DNA of 64,000 bases from Sterolibacterium denitrificans (GTDB taxonomy: Bacteria > Pseudomonadota > Gammaproteobacteria > Burkholderiales > Rhodocyclaceae), in assembly GCF_900174485.1 (NCBI RefSeq), contig NZ_LT837803.1:2953195-3017194 (forward strand), given 5' to 3'. The position numbers were made by a program, and so were the translations under genes. Positions 1-10,418 of this stretch are shown here, in pieces. The notes below the pieces were generated by a model. The model was not told the DNA's origin. It was given only the letters and a program-made list of their open reading frames with translations, and did no database searches. The number at the start of each line of letters is the position of its first letter. Positions within the stretch are counted from its first letter, which is position 1.

Positions 1-41
1 CAGGTGTTCCGGCCTTCATGAGACTGCGTGAGAAGTGTTCT

Positions 42-117
42 TGGTGGAGACAGGCGGGATCGAACCGCCGACCTTCTGATTGCGAACCAGACGCTCTCCC
101 AACTGAGCTATGCCCCC
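42..117 (-). tRNA. tRNA-Ala (anticodon CGC)
   Basis: The reverse complement folds as a complete 76-nt cloverleaf. The anticodon loop is TTCGCAA, giving anticodon CGC, which reads GCG (Ala). The acceptor stem has the G3:U70 wobble pair that is the alanine identity element, discriminator base A73, and an encoded CCA end at 42-44. It lies downstream of, and on the same strand as, the MMPL permease gene, with its own promoter-like sequence in between. Confidence 0.95.
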
Positions 118-176
118 GTTACTGCATTCTGCCGGCATCCGTGCACATTGATCATACGACCCGGATGCAGGCGGAA

Positions 177-205
177 ATTCTATAAAGCGTTGCAACTGCG
201 GTCAA
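177..205 (-). promoter_or_regulatory. Probable sigma-70 promoter of tRNA-Ala
   Basis: On the minus strand, TTGACC (plus 200-205) is followed after exactly 17 nt by TAGAAT (plus 177-182). This places a start of transcription about 50 nt upstream of the tRNA. Spacing and hexamers fit a housekeeping promoter. Assigned by eye only. Confidence 0.55.
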
Positions 206-248
206 GACAAGGAGCCCAGGCAAACTTGCCCTGACCGCGGCTTCATGA

Positions 249-2663
249 TCAATCGCCGAGCGCTTCGATCGGCGGTGAATCCAGATCGGTCGCATCGGTC
301 TTGCCGCTCGGCATGTTGAGCCAGGCAGCCAGAGCCGGCAGGAAGAAGATAGCGCCGAGCATATTGACGAGGAACATGAAGGCCAGCAGCAGGCCCATGT
401 CGGCCTGGAACTTGAGCGAGGAAAACGCCCAGGTGCCCACACCGATCGACATGGTGATGGCGGTAAATACCGCCGCCGTGCCGCGCTGGCACATCGCCTC
501 GTAGAAGGCCGTGCGCAGATCGTTACCGAGGTGCTCCATCTGATGCTGGATACGTTCGAACAGATAGATGCCGTAGTCGACACCGACACCGACGCCCAGC
601 GCAATCACCGGCAGCGTTGCCACCTTGAGACCGATGCCCAGTGCCGGCATCAGGGCGTTGCAGAGGATGGACACCAGCGTCAGCGGGACGATGATGCACA
701 CCGCCGCGCGCCAGGAGCGGAAGGTGATCAGACAGAGCAGGGTGATGGCGCCGAAGATCGCCAGCAGCATGGTGATTTCGGCGGCCTCCACCGCTTCGTT
801 GGTCGCCGCCATGACCCCCGCGTTGCCGCCTGCCAGACGCAGCAGAACGTGATCGTTCTTCTCGTTGGCGATAAAGCGCTTGGCCTCCTTGACGACGTGA
901 GCCAGGGTGGCCCCCTTGTGATCCTTGAGGAAGATCATGACCTGTATCGTCTGGCAGGCTTCGGTATTGATGCCGTATTCGGGATCGTAGGCACGTCCGC
1001 CCTGGCGCAGGGCATCGTACGTCCGGCCGATCGCGCCCCAGCGCGGACTACCCTCGTTCTGCGCAGCAACCACGATCTTGCCGATGGTCGGCGCGCTGAT
1101 GACGGACTGCACGCCATCCACTCCGCGCATGAACAGTTCGAGACGTTCAAGGCTGTTCATCAGCGGATAGTCGAGACAACCCTCTTCCAGTCCCTGCGCC
1201 TCGGCGATCACGGTCAGTACGTCCGTACCGATCTGATAGCTCTCGGCGATATCCTTGGTGTCCTGATTGAGGCGCGAGGATTGGCGCAGCTCGGGGAAAC
1301 CGATACCGATATCGCCGACCTGCAGCTTGCGCGATTCGAGCACGCCGACGACCAGCAGCGCGCCGGCAATGGCGAAGATCACCAGCGCCGGCTTCGGCAA
1401 GGTGAATACCGACAGGCGCCACCACAGCGGATGCTTGCCCAGGCCGTCCATGGTGGTCGGCTTCATGGCGCGCTGCTCCAGACTCAGATGCGAGAGGATG
1501 ATCGGCAGCATCATCTTGTTGGTGACGATCATCAGGAGCACGCCCAGACAGGCGGTGATACCCAGCTCATGGACGATGGGAATCTCGATGTTCATGATCA
1601 CCATGAAGCCCAGGGCATTCGTCACCAGCGCCACGGTGCCCGGAATGAACAGCTTGCGGATGGCGCTGTGCGCAGCCTCCACCGAGGTCGCGCCTTTCAG
1701 CATTTCCAGCTTCCAGGCATTGGTCATCTGCACGGCATGGGAGACGCCGATGGAGAAGATCAGGAAAGGTACGAGCATGGAAATCGGATCGATCCCCATA
1801 TTGATGACGGGCAGCAAGCCCAGCAGCCAGACCACCGGGAGCAGCGCAACGATCAGGGCCACCACGGTCAGCTTGAGCGAGCGGCAGTAGAAATACAGCA
1901 ACAGCGCGGTGATGACGAAGGCGATGCCGAAGAAGGTGAATACGCCAAGCAGGCCGGCAACCACTTCACCCACCAGCATGGTGAAACCCATGATGCCGAT
2001 GTCGATGTTCGGCGTCTCGTACTTCTGCCGGATTTCCTCCATCTTCTTGGAAACTTCGTAGAGGTTCAGGCGCTGTCCCGGATTGTTCGGATCGGTTTCC
2101 TGCAATTCGGCAGAGACCATGGCCGAACGCAGATCGGAAGCAACCAGTCGTCCAACTTCACCCGAGCGGGTGACATTGACGCGCACCTGTTCGAGGTCTT
2201 CCGGATTGTCGGAAGAAAACTGCGCCGGCACGACCACGTCGCCACGAAAACCCTCTTCGGTCACCTCGACATATTTCACGTTCGGCGTGAATAGCGACTG
2301 CAGCTTGCTGCGCTGCACGCCTTCGGTGAAGAAGACGGCTTCGGTCACCTTCTGCAGGGTATCGAGAAACTCCTTGTTGTAGATGTCGCCCTCGCCCTTC
2401 CAGCGGACATTGACCAGCACCTGGTTGGCCCCCGGGAAGACGGTCATGTATTTCTCGAACGTCTGCATGTAGGGATGGGTCATCGGGATCATCTTGAGGA
2501 AGCCCGGATCGAGCTGGATCCGGGTCATCGACCAGCCAAACCCCAGCGTCATCGCAACGAAGACGACAAACAGCGACTTGCGATGATTGATCAGGAAATC
2601 AGCACACAGATCTACAAAGCGACGGAAATACGAAGGCGTCGCGCGGCGGTCTACTGTCGTCAT
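249..2663 (-). CDS. MMPL/RND-superfamily membrane transporter
   Basis: An 804-residue inner-membrane protein with the two-fold layout of the RND/MMPL superfamily. A first transmembrane helix lies at about residues 30-50, a periplasmic loop follows to about residue 220, and then a block of helices (about 225-400). The same arrangement repeats in the second half (helix near 425, loop, helices about 620-780). Proteins of this family export lipids, hopanoids or hydrophobic compounds using the proton gradient; the substrate here cannot be read from sequence. The start overlaps the stop of the YCF48 gene by 4 nt, so the two are translationally coupled. A DUF1302 outer-membrane protein lies just upstream. 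This trio is recurrent in proteobacteria that metabolise steroids and other lipids, which suggests lipid transport across the envelope (inference). Confidence 0.85.
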   Translation of the reverse strand: MTTVDRRATPSYFRRFVDLCADFLINHRKSLFVVFVAMTLGFGWSMTRIQLDPGFLKMIPMTHPYMQTFEKYMTVFPGANQVLVNVRWKGEGDIYNKEFLDTLQKVTEAVFFTEGVQRSKLQSLFTPNVKYVEVTEEGFRGDVVVPAQFSSDNPEDLEQVRVNVTRSGEVGRLVASDLRSAMVSAELQETDPNNPGQRLNLYEVSKKMEEIRQKYETPNIDIGIMGFTMLVGEVVAGLLGVFTFFGIAFVITALLLYFYCRSLKLTVVALIVALLPVVWLLGLLPVINMGIDPISMLVPFLIFSIGVSHAVQMTNAWKLEMLKGATSVEAAHSAIRKLFIPGTVALVTNALGFMVIMNIEIPIVHELGITACLGVLLMIVTNKMMLPIILSHLSLEQRAMKPTTMDGLGKHPLWWRLSVFTLPKPALVIFAIAGALLVVGVLESRKLQVGDIGIGFPELRQSSRLNQDTKDIAESYQIGTDVLTVIAEAQGLEEGCLDYPLMNSLERLELFMRGVDGVQSVISAPTIGKIVVAAQNEGSPRWGAIGRTYDALRQGGRAYDPEYGINTEACQTIQVMIFLKDHKGATLAHVVKEAKRFIANEKNDHVLLRLAGGNAGVMAATNEAVEAAEITMLLAIFGAITLLCLITFRSWRAAVCIIVPLTLVSILCNALMPALGIGLKVATLPVIALGVGVGVDYGIYLFERIQHQMEHLGNDLRTAFYEAMCQRGTAAVFTAITMSIGVGTWAFSSLKFQADMGLLLAFMFLVNMLGAIFFLPALAAWLNMPSGKTDATDLDSPPIEALGD

Positions 2664-3628
2664 TTCTGCTCCCCCTGCTGGCCGCCATCGAAGTTGTGTA
2701 TGCCACCGAGACCCGCCGTCAGCAGACGGCCATCCGGCAGGGCGACGATGGCAGTCAGGTTGTTGCCCTTGTTTTCCTGGATCACGTTGAAATTGGCGCC
2801 GTTGTCACGCGACTCGAGCATGACGCCGCCCTGGCCGACGATCATGATGCGGCCATCCGGCAACACGGCATGGCCGAACAGGCCAATCGACAGATGAGTC
2901 GGAATCTGCGTCCAGGTCGCGCCAAAATCCGTCGTCCGGAAGATGTTGCCGCGCAGGCCATAGGCGATCCATTCCTCGGCGCTCAGGCGAATCAACCCGA
3001 ACATGGTGCCGCGATAGAACTCGGGAATCGCCTGCCAGGTCTGGCCGAAGTCCGTGGACTTGAATGCCAGGCCATGCTCGCCCACCATCATCAGGTGGCC
3101 ATCGGCAGCGCCATTCATCGCATAGATGTGGGCATCGCCGATGCCTGGCTCGCGTTTCTCCCAGGTACGGCCATGGTCGTTGGAAACGAAGAAGCGGCCA
3201 AAGCTGCCATAGGCAAATACCGGGCCTTCCGCCAACCCCCAGACGCCCAGCAGCGGCTCGGAGAAATCCTTGTCGAACAGCGTTTCGCGCCAGTTCAAGC
3301 CGCCATCTTCGGTGAACAGCGCCCAGGCGTCGTGACCAACTGCAACGCCTTCCTTGTCGTTGAAGAAAACCACCTGCGTCAATGCGGAACCACGGCTATC
3401 CTTGACCTGCGCTTCGCCCCAGGTCTTGCCCTGATCGTCACTGAGAAGTATGTGGCCCAATTCGCCAACGGCAACCAGACGCTCGCCGGCCATCGTCATG
3501 CCAGTTACCGCAAAGTGCTCTGCCGTGATGCGCGTCTCGGCAAACACCGGTGGCGGACGCGAGGCAAAGGAAACATAGGCACCGATTGCCACGATCAATG
3601 ACATGCCCAAACCAATCAGTAGCCGCAT
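2660..3628 (-). CDS. YCF48-like beta-propeller protein
   Basis: A 322-residue protein with one N-terminal hydrophobic helix (about residues 3-22) that would export or anchor it. The rest consists of repeated motifs of the WLS/YCF48 (BNR-like) type: several S-x-D-x-G-x-T-W blocks such as SDDQGKTW, TEDGGLNW, SNDHGRTW and STDFGQTW, spaced about 40 residues as in a beta-propeller. YCF48/HCF136 proteins act as assembly factors in photosynthetic organisms. In heterotrophs the family often accompanies MMPL permeases and DUF1302/DUF1329 proteins, with unknown role. The start is supported by a strong AAGGAGGGG ribosome site 3-4 nt upstream of the ATG. It is the first gene of a two-gene operon with the downstream permease (ATGA overlap). 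Confidence 0.85.
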   Translation of the reverse strand: MRLLIGLGMSLIVAIGAYVSFASRPPPVFAETRITAEHFAVTGMTMAGERLVAVGELGHILLSDDQGKTWGEAQVKDSRGSALTQVVFFNDKEGVAVGHDAWALFTEDGGLNWRETLFDKDFSEPLLGVWGLAEGPVFAYGSFGRFFVSNDHGRTWEKREPGIGDAHIYAMNGAADGHLMMVGEHGLAFKSTDFGQTWQAIPEFYRGTMFGLIRLSAEEWIAYGLRGNIFRTTDFGATWTQIPTHLSIGLFGHAVLPDGRIMIVGQGGVMLESRDNGANFNVIQENKGNNLTAIVALPDGRLLTAGLGGIHNFDGGQQGEQK

Positions 3629-3817
3629 GCTCCCCTCCTTGGCTGGTAAACCAGACGTGTTCGCACTATCCGCACTGTCTTCCCCTCCTGCTTTTAATAA
3701 TAAATTTTTTGGAATCTAAGATGCCCGCTGCCACCCGGCATCGTCCATACAGAGTAAGACCCGGCGTATGGATTGTGCCGGCATCAGCCTTGCTCCTCAG
3801 TTCATCGGTCTCCGCTG
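3629..3817. other. Intergenic stretch upstream of the YCF48 gene
   Basis: This short AT-richer stretch separates the terminator of the DUF1302 gene from the ribosome site of the YCF48 gene. It should contain the promoter of the YCF48-MMPL operon, but no convincing -35/-10 pair was identified. Confidence 0.4.
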
Positions 3818-3846
3818 AAAAAAAGGGGAGCCGAATACGCTCCCCC
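3818..3846 (-). terminator. Rho-independent terminator of the DUF1302 gene
   Basis: Read on the minus strand, a GGGGAGC stem, short loop and GCTCCCC are followed by a run of at least seven T. It sits 50 nt after the stop of the DUF1302 gene and separates that gene from the downstream YCF48-MMPL operon. Confidence 0.85.
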
Positions 3847-3895
3847 TCTTTTCTGATGACATTCGGCAATACGGACAGCGACGGACGCTTGACAC

Positions 3896-5869
3896 TTAGA
3901 AGTGATAGGTCGCGTTGAAGGCGACGAGATCACGATCCGAATAGCTGTTCATCGTATGCGAACGCAGATCGTAATCGCCCAGCCACCACGTTGCCGACAC
4001 ACCCAGCGTCAGGTTCTGGCGATAGGTGAAATTGGCATCGATACTGGTCCGCGCGCTGCCCTTGCCCATCAGACCGCTGTTCCAGCCGCCCTGCACGGCA
4101 CCATTCCCCACCAGTTGGCGCCAGTAGAAGACCGGAATCGACAGATCCCATTCCGGCCAGGGAGTGTAGTCGAACTGCGCGCGCACGACATAGGCCGCCG
4201 CATTCTTGTCGAAACGCGGCTCGGCTGGGCCGATGACGTCTTCAACCGACATGCCCGCGAACTTCGGATTGGTCTTGACCTGGTTGAGTATCCAGGGATT
4301 GACCGAATAACCCGGCTTTTCGAAGCTGTTGAGGTGCTGCAACGCCAGCTCGCCACCGAGAATCACGTTATCCGCCCTGGTCGCTCCCCAAAGGAAGTTG
4401 CCGCCCGACCAGGCGCGCAGGAAGGACACGTTGCCGCTGGTGATATTGGCTCGCGCCAGGTTGTAGTGCAGATTGTTGATCATCATCGGCGCGCCACGGC
4501 GATAGGACAGCTCGCCTGCCACCTGCCAGTCACCGAACAGGGTCGAGAAGCTGCCACCCAGCAGCTTGACGTCGTTCATGTAACGGACGGCAAAGTTCGA
4601 GTTGAACGGCGTCAGCGCGTTGATCAGATACTCCAGTATTTGCGCGTTGGGATTTGGATTCGGCCCATCGAAATAAGCGAGACCGCCACCTTTCTTCGCA
4701 TACGGCGTACCAAAACCAAACTCAGGGAAGCCGACGGTTTCCGTGTAGTTCAGGTAATACAGCCCGACATCGGTCATGTCGGTCAACTGATACTTGGCCG
4801 CCAGACCCCACTGACCTTTCGAGGTGCGCCCGATATCCTCCGCCCGCCAGGCGCCGTAGTTACCCCAGCCATTCAAGCCCCCCAACTGCAGCCAGCCTAG
4901 AGGAATGGTAATGGGGGAAGTATTCGGCAGGAGTTGCAGTTGGGCTGCCAGATTGCTGCCATTGAACCCGGCCAGGCCCTCCCAGGGAAACGCCGACTGG
5001 AAGCTCGCACCCGGCCCAAGGAAGTCGCTGGCACTGAAGTAGGTTCCGACCGGCGCCAGCTCGGTTTCACGGAAGCGCCACTTCTTGTAGGCCATCACCG
5101 TCAACTTTTCACTGATGCCCAGGGTGCCGTAAATCTGCTCCGTCGGCAAAAAGGCTTCCTGTGCCGGCACCCCCGGCGTCATGCCCTTGACCTGATCCAT
5201 CGGGTTCATCGAAGAACCGATCCCCTGGAAGAACAGGCCCTCACCCCAGTTGACCACCTGACGACCGACCTTGACGAACAGCGGGTAACTCCCGTCATCC
5301 CCCAGTTTCCAACGCCCCTGAACATAGGCATCGAGCAGACGCGTGCGCTGGCCGATCAGACGCCGCGCTTCTTCGGAGTATTCGTTGTGTGGTCCGGTAC
5401 CGTTGAATGTACCCGGTGCATTGTGGTCGTTGGTCTGGAACAGCTTGGCATCGCGGAAGGCGTTCACCCGGGCAAAGGCACGGTAGTTGTCCTTCGTCAC
5501 ATTCACATCCATCAGGGCGCTGACACGGTTGCTGATCGTACCGTGTTTGTTGGCGACCAACTGGCCATCGTCAGTGTTGTTCTTGCTTTCCATCTGGGTG
5601 AACACATCGACCGCCGGGCCCCACATGCTGCCTGTCAGCGGCCAGGTCTTTTTCACCACCCCCGGCGATCTGGAATACTCCGTTTTGTAGTTTTCCATGC
5701 GCAGAGGTTCGGCCAGGCGCTTCAGGTTCTGATAGCTGACCTGCAGCGACACATCGATGACCGTGCCATCGTCAAGCTTGATCGGCTCGAAAGCGAGCGC
5801 CGAACCACCATACATCGCCAGTAATGCAGGCAACACTTTTGTAACCAAGCCGGTTGATTTGCGATTCAT
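3896..5869 (-). CDS. DUF1302 family outer-membrane protein
   Basis: A 657-residue exported protein from the chosen start. It has a signal peptide (basic MNRK, hydrophobic core to about residue 26, cleavage near GSALA-FEP), then a long beta-rich body ending in the aromatic -YHF typical of outer-membrane barrels. Internal features match DUF1302: a VNWGEGLFF-type motif, many alternating hydrophobic strands, and a final block of short strands. The reading frame is open 29 codons further upstream. I chose the ATG at 5869 because GGGGGGAG lies 5 nt before it and the signal peptide begins there. DUF1302 proteins are found with DUF1329, YCF48 and MMPL genes in lipid and steroid users and are thought to be channels or sensors at the outer membrane; that function is not proven. 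No DUF1329 gene is visible here. Confidence 0.85.
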   Translation of the reverse strand: MNRKSTGLVTKVLPALLAMYGGSALAFEPIKLDDGTVIDVSLQVSYQNLKRLAEPLRMENYKTEYSRSPGVVKKTWPLTGSMWGPAVDVFTQMESKNNTDDGQLVANKHGTISNRVSALMDVNVTKDNYRAFARVNAFRDAKLFQTNDHNAPGTFNGTGPHNEYSEEARRLIGQRTRLLDAYVQGRWKLGDDGSYPLFVKVGRQVVNWGEGLFFQGIGSSMNPMDQVKGMTPGVPAQEAFLPTEQIYGTLGISEKLTVMAYKKWRFRETELAPVGTYFSASDFLGPGASFQSAFPWEGLAGFNGSNLAAQLQLLPNTSPITIPLGWLQLGGLNGWGNYGAWRAEDIGRTSKGQWGLAAKYQLTDMTDVGLYYLNYTETVGFPEFGFGTPYAKKGGGLAYFDGPNPNPNAQILEYLINALTPFNSNFAVRYMNDVKLLGGSFSTLFGDWQVAGELSYRRGAPMMINNLHYNLARANITSGNVSFLRAWSGGNFLWGATRADNVILGGELALQHLNSFEKPGYSVNPWILNQVKTNPKFAGMSVEDVIGPAEPRFDKNAAAYVVRAQFDYTPWPEWDLSIPVFYWRQLVGNGAVQGGWNSGLMGKGSARTSIDANFTYRQNLTLGVSATWWLGDYDLRSHTMNSYSDRDLVAFNATYHF

Positions 5870-7579
<1,710 letters not shown>

Positions 7580-7709
7580 ACGACTGTCCGACAGAAACAA
7601 CCAGGATCAACCAAGTACAAACTGCAAATCAGAAATCACGACAAACCTCCCGCAGCGGCAGCAGCGCCTGCATCGCTTGCCGCAGCGGAATAATTCAAAG
7701 GGAACGGAG

Positions 7710-8492
7710 ATGGCATTCAAAGGAAAAGTGGCCTTGGTCACCGGCGGCGCCAGCGGCATGGGGCAACTCGACGCCCTGCGTCTGGCACGCGCAGGCGCCC
7801 AGGTTGCGATCATGGATCTCAACGACAAGGGCCTGCAGGAAACGGCCGCGCAATCGCCGAACATCAAACCTTATCGCTGCGACGTCAGCAATCTGGAAGA
7901 AGTGCGTGCCGTGGTCGGGCAGATCGAGAAGGAAGTCGGCCCCATCGACCGCCTGGTGCATTGCGCCGCCATCATGCCGGGACAGTCGATCAAGGACATG
8001 CCCGCCGAGCTCCACAACAAGGTGATGGCAATCAACTACTTCGGCACGGTAAACCTCACCAAGACGGTGATGCCGCTGATGGAAGCGCGTGGCGGCGGCG
8101 ACATCATCCTGTATGGTTCGATGGCCGGCTCCGTGCTCACCCACAATCTGGGCGCCTACAGCGCAACCAAGGCGGCGATCAATGCCTGGGCGGAAACACT
8201 GGTGCGCGAAAACCTGGACAGCCCGATCCGTTTCCTTCTGGTCTGCCCGCCGATGGTCAATACGCCGCTGGTCAACCAAGCAACGGAGCATGGCCCGGAA
8301 AGCCTCAAGGACTCCGCCAAAACGGGCAAGAACATGGCCCAGCCGCAGGAAATCATCGATGCCGTCGAAGCCGCACTGGAACGCGGCGACTGGGTCGTGC
8401 GGCCCAAGCCCGCCGGCTTCATGATGCTCTGGCGCCGCCTGTTTCCAGGTTCGCTATGGTGGGTGATGGAGAAAGCCAACAAGGTCAAGTAG
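7710..8492 (+). CDS. Short-chain dehydrogenase/reductase (SDR)
   Basis: A 260-residue classical SDR. The N-terminal Rossmann motif is TGGASGMG (about residues 12-19), with an acidic residue after beta-2 (IMDLND) that favours NAD. The catalytic S and Y-x-x-x-K are present as GSMAGS... and YSATKAAIN (Tyr near 151). It oxidises or reduces a hydroxyl/keto group; the substrate is unknown, though the neighbourhood suggests lipid or steroid catabolism. The frame is open further upstream into the preceding gene, but the ATG at 7710 starts the Rossmann fold correctly and has GGAACGGAG just before it. A good hairpin terminator follows 24 nt after the stop. Confidence 0.9.
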   Translation: MAFKGKVALVTGGASGMGQLDALRLARAGAQVAIMDLNDKGLQETAAQSPNIKPYRCDVSNLEEVRAVVGQIEKEVGPIDRLVHCAAIMPGQSIKDMPAELHNKVMAINYFGTVNLTKTVMPLMEARGGGDIILYGSMAGSVLTHNLGAYSATKAAINAWAETLVRENLDSPIRFLLVCPPMVNTPLVNQATEHGPESLKDSAKTGKNMAQPQEIIDAVEAALERGDWVVRPKPAGFMMLWRRLFPGSLWWVMEKANKVK

Positions 8493-8515
8493 CCCCGCCT
8501 CGCGGCTCATTGTCC

Positions 8516-8556
8516 AAAACGGCACCCCGCATTTTGCGGCGTGCCGTTTTCTTTTG
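8516..8556 (+). terminator. Terminator after the SDR gene
   Basis: A near-perfect inverted repeat (AAAACGGCAC...GTGCCGTTTT with one internal mismatch) flanked by A and T runs, so it can act in both directions. It follows the stop codon of the SDR gene by 24 nt. Confidence 0.8.
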
Positions 8557-8586
8557 TCCGCCGCGCCCCGGCAGCCGAAATTGGAC

Positions 8587-8622
8587 ATAAAAATAGCCAG
8601 CTGCATCCAGCCGGCTATTTTC
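8587..8622 (-). terminator. Terminator of tRNA-Pro
   Basis: The inverted repeat AAAATAGCC...GGCTATTTT lies 24 nt beyond the 3' end of tRNA-Pro on the minus strand and is followed there by TATTTTTA. It ends the tRNA transcript, and possibly an ispB-tRNA-Pro read-through. Confidence 0.75.
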
Positions 8623-8645
8623 AATGCACTGATTTTTGATTTGTT

Positions 8646-8722
<77 letters not shown>

Positions 8723-8809
8723 AACCGATGACACCATGATCCTTGCGCGACCCTCCGGGAAAGGGGGAAAACCGCCGTACCGGCCGTTCACCAGGTTGCG
8801 CGAATGAAG

Positions 8810-9844
8810 CTAGTGATTCCGCGCTATCGCAAAGGCCGCTAATTCTAGCAGGGCTTTTTTGTAATTTGAAGCTTTTAATGTGTCGAGCGCCAAAATGGCT
8901 TGCTCAACTTCGTACTCGGCCTGCTTGCGAGTCACGGTCAGTGCGTCGGTACTCTGAATCGCGGCCAGAACCTGGCTGAACTGTTCGCGCCCGCCGGAAA
9001 GCAGCGCATTGCGCACACACTCGGCCTGCGCCGCGTTGCCATGCTGCATGACGTGAATCAGCGGCAGGGTCGGCTTGCCTTCGGCCAGGTCGTCCCCCAG
9101 GTGCTTGCCGGTATCGGCTTCCTCGCCGGAATAATCGAGCACATCGTCGATCAACTGAAAGGCCGTCCCCAAATGCATGCCGTAACGCGCCAGCCGCTCT
9201 TCCATGTCGGCATCGGCGCCGCCCAGCAACGCCCCGAGACGGGCGGCCGCTTCAAACAGCTTGGCCGTCTTGTAGCGGATCACCTGCAGATAGGCTTCGA
9301 TTTCGATATCGACATTGCGGCAATTCATCAACTGCAGCACTTCGCCTTCGGCAATCACGTTGGTGGCGTCGGCAAGTACCTGCATGACGCGCATGTCGTC
9401 CGCCACCAGCATCATCTGAAAGGCGCGGGAATACAAAAAATCACCCACCAGCACGCTGGCCGCATTGCCGAACAAGGCATTCGCGGTTTCCTGCCCGCGC
9501 CTGAGTTCCGACTCATCGACGACATCGTCGTGCAGCAGGGTGGCGGTATGGATGAACTCGACCACGGCGGCGAGTTCATGCCGATGGCTGCCTCGATACT
9601 CGAGCGCACCCGCCGTAAGCAGCACCAGCGCCGGACGCAGCCGCTTGCCGCCGCCGGCAATGATGTACTCGGCAACCTGGCGAATCAGGAGGACATCGGA
9701 ATGCAATCGGGCGCGGATGACCCGATCGACCTCGCGCATGTCGGATTCGATCAATGCGCTGACGGAGGTCAAGGAAGAAGCGGAGGACACTAGCGGCAAT
9801 TCTCGGAAAACCGCGATGTTAGGCGGCACCCGCCGACGCGTCAA
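8810..9844 (-). CDS. ispB: Polyprenyl (octaprenyl) diphosphate synthase
   Basis: A trans-isoprenyl diphosphate synthase that elongates farnesyl diphosphate with IPP to make the ubiquinone side chain. The frame is 344 residues, slightly longer than IspB (about 320). The first Asp-rich motif is LLHDDVVDES, the second is LIDDVLDYSG, and the substrate-binding GGGKRLRP is near residue 66. The first ~30 residues are not typical of the family, so the true start may be a downstream GTG/TTG or the ATG of MREVDRV. The gene is divergent from tRNA-Phe. In betaproteobacteria ispB normally sits by rplU-rpmA-obgE; here it is about 39 kb away. Confidence 0.9.
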   Translation of the reverse strand: MTRRRVPPNIAVFRELPLVSSASSLTSVSALIESDMREVDRVIRARLHSDVLLIRQVAEYIIAGGGKRLRPALVLLTAGALEYRGSHRHELAAVVEFIHTATLLHDDVVDESELRRGQETANALFGNAASVLVGDFLYSRAFQMMLVADDMRVMQVLADATNVIAEGEVLQLMNCRNVDIEIEAYLQVIRYKTAKLFEAAARLGALLGGADADMEERLARYGMHLGTAFQLIDDVLDYSGEEADTGKHLGDDLAEGKPTLPLIHVMQHGNAAQAECVRNALLSGGREQFSQVLAAIQSTDALTVTRKQAEYEVEQAILALDTLKASNYKKALLELAAFAIARNH

Positions 9845-9865
9845 GCCATTTTGCAGGCCAAGCGG

Positions 9866-9894
9866 TTTACTCGAAACATCAAGCCCGCTATAAT
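9866..9894 (+). promoter_or_regulatory. Promoter of tRNA-Phe
   Basis: TTTACT (9866-9871), a 17-nt spacer, and a perfect TATAAT (9889-9894), with a GC-rich discriminator before the tRNA at 9918, as in stringently controlled stable-RNA promoters. Confidence 0.7.
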
Positions 9895-9917
9895 CCGCGC
9901 TCTCAATGCTTCAGCAT

Positions 9918-9993
9918 GGCCAGTTAGCTCAGTTGGTAGAGCAGCGGATTGAAAATCCGCGTGTCCGTGGTTCGATTCCGCGACTGGCCACCA
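9918..9993 (+). tRNA. tRNA-Phe (anticodon GAA)
   Basis: A 76-nt cloverleaf starting GGCCAGT and pairing with ACTGGCC. The anticodon stem is GCGGA/TCCGC with loop TTGAAAA (anticodon GAA). The T-arm contains GGTTCGATTCC, the discriminator is A, and CCA is encoded at 9991-9993. A hairpin terminator follows 8 nt later, and an accessory AbiE module begins immediately after that. Confidence 0.97.
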
Positions 9994-9997
9994 CTAT

Positions 9998-10147
9998 TCA
10001 GCGCCCAACCGTTTGCGGTTGGGCGTTTTCATTTCTACCTCCCACACACACGACACGCGGGGTGCAGTAACTTTGGTTCGGGTTCTGGGGCCGAGGGGTG
10101 AAGGGATGGGCACAGGCATTGCAGGTTTTCTCCATACGAGTCTCCAT
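9998..10147 (-). pseudogene. Truncated zinc-binding protein gene
   Basis: On the minus strand from about 10147 (alternative ATG 10135) the frame reads MEKTCNACAHPFTPRPQ and then NQSYC. This matches the start of a family of small Cys-rich proteins whose usual pattern is KTC-x2-C-x-PF-x-PRPQ-x2-P-x-Q-x-YC followed by a basic C-QRERRRRWQ stretch. Here similarity stops after about 28 residues, and the frame runs into the terminator repeat beside tRNA-Phe. The 3' part of the gene therefore appears to have been cut off at the island junction. The family is recognised from its motif only; its function is unknown. Confidence 0.45.
10002..10034 (+). repeat. Left 33-bp direct repeat / tRNA-Phe terminator
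   Basis: The hairpin CGCCCAACCG...CGGTTGGGCG followed by TTTTCATTT acts as the terminator of tRNA-Phe. The same 33 bp, with one loop mismatch, recurs at 12809-12841. The two copies bracket the AbiE genes, so they look like attachment or duplication ends of a small island. Confidence 0.8.
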
Positions 10148-10301
10148 GAAAAAGACTGTATGGAAACGCCCTCTGAGCAGGAGGATAGCTTGCCAGCGAG
10201 CAGCCAGATCCTTCTGCGGCATCATTTTCTCTTCAACCTTTGGCCCCCGTGGGCGTTTGCCGGACTCGGGGCGCTGGTGCTGTTAACAATGAGAGTCGAG
10301 C

Positions 10302-10361
10302 TGTAGAAGTATATTAAAAGCGTAGATATTTGTATATTAGACGAACAATGACGCTTCTACA
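10302..10361. promoter_or_regulatory. Candidate AbiEi operator and promoter region
   Basis: AT-rich DNA upstream of abiEi contains an 8-nt inverted repeat TGTAGAAG (10302-10309) / CTTCTACA (10354-10361). Between the arms are two direct TATATTA copies (10310-10316 and 10333-10339, 23 nt apart). AbiEi antitoxins are known to repress their own operon by binding inverted repeats in this position; here the assignment is by position and symmetry only. Confidence 0.45.
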
Positions 10362-10418
10362 AATTGACCAAGTACATTGTGAGCGCCATAATTCGCAAAA
10401 TATGAGATTAAATGCGCC

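Noticed and set aside
531..2294. A plus-strand open frame of 587 codons opposite the MMPL permease
   Set aside because: Asp/His/Gln-rich translation without helices or known motifs, entirely inside the well-supported permease gene.
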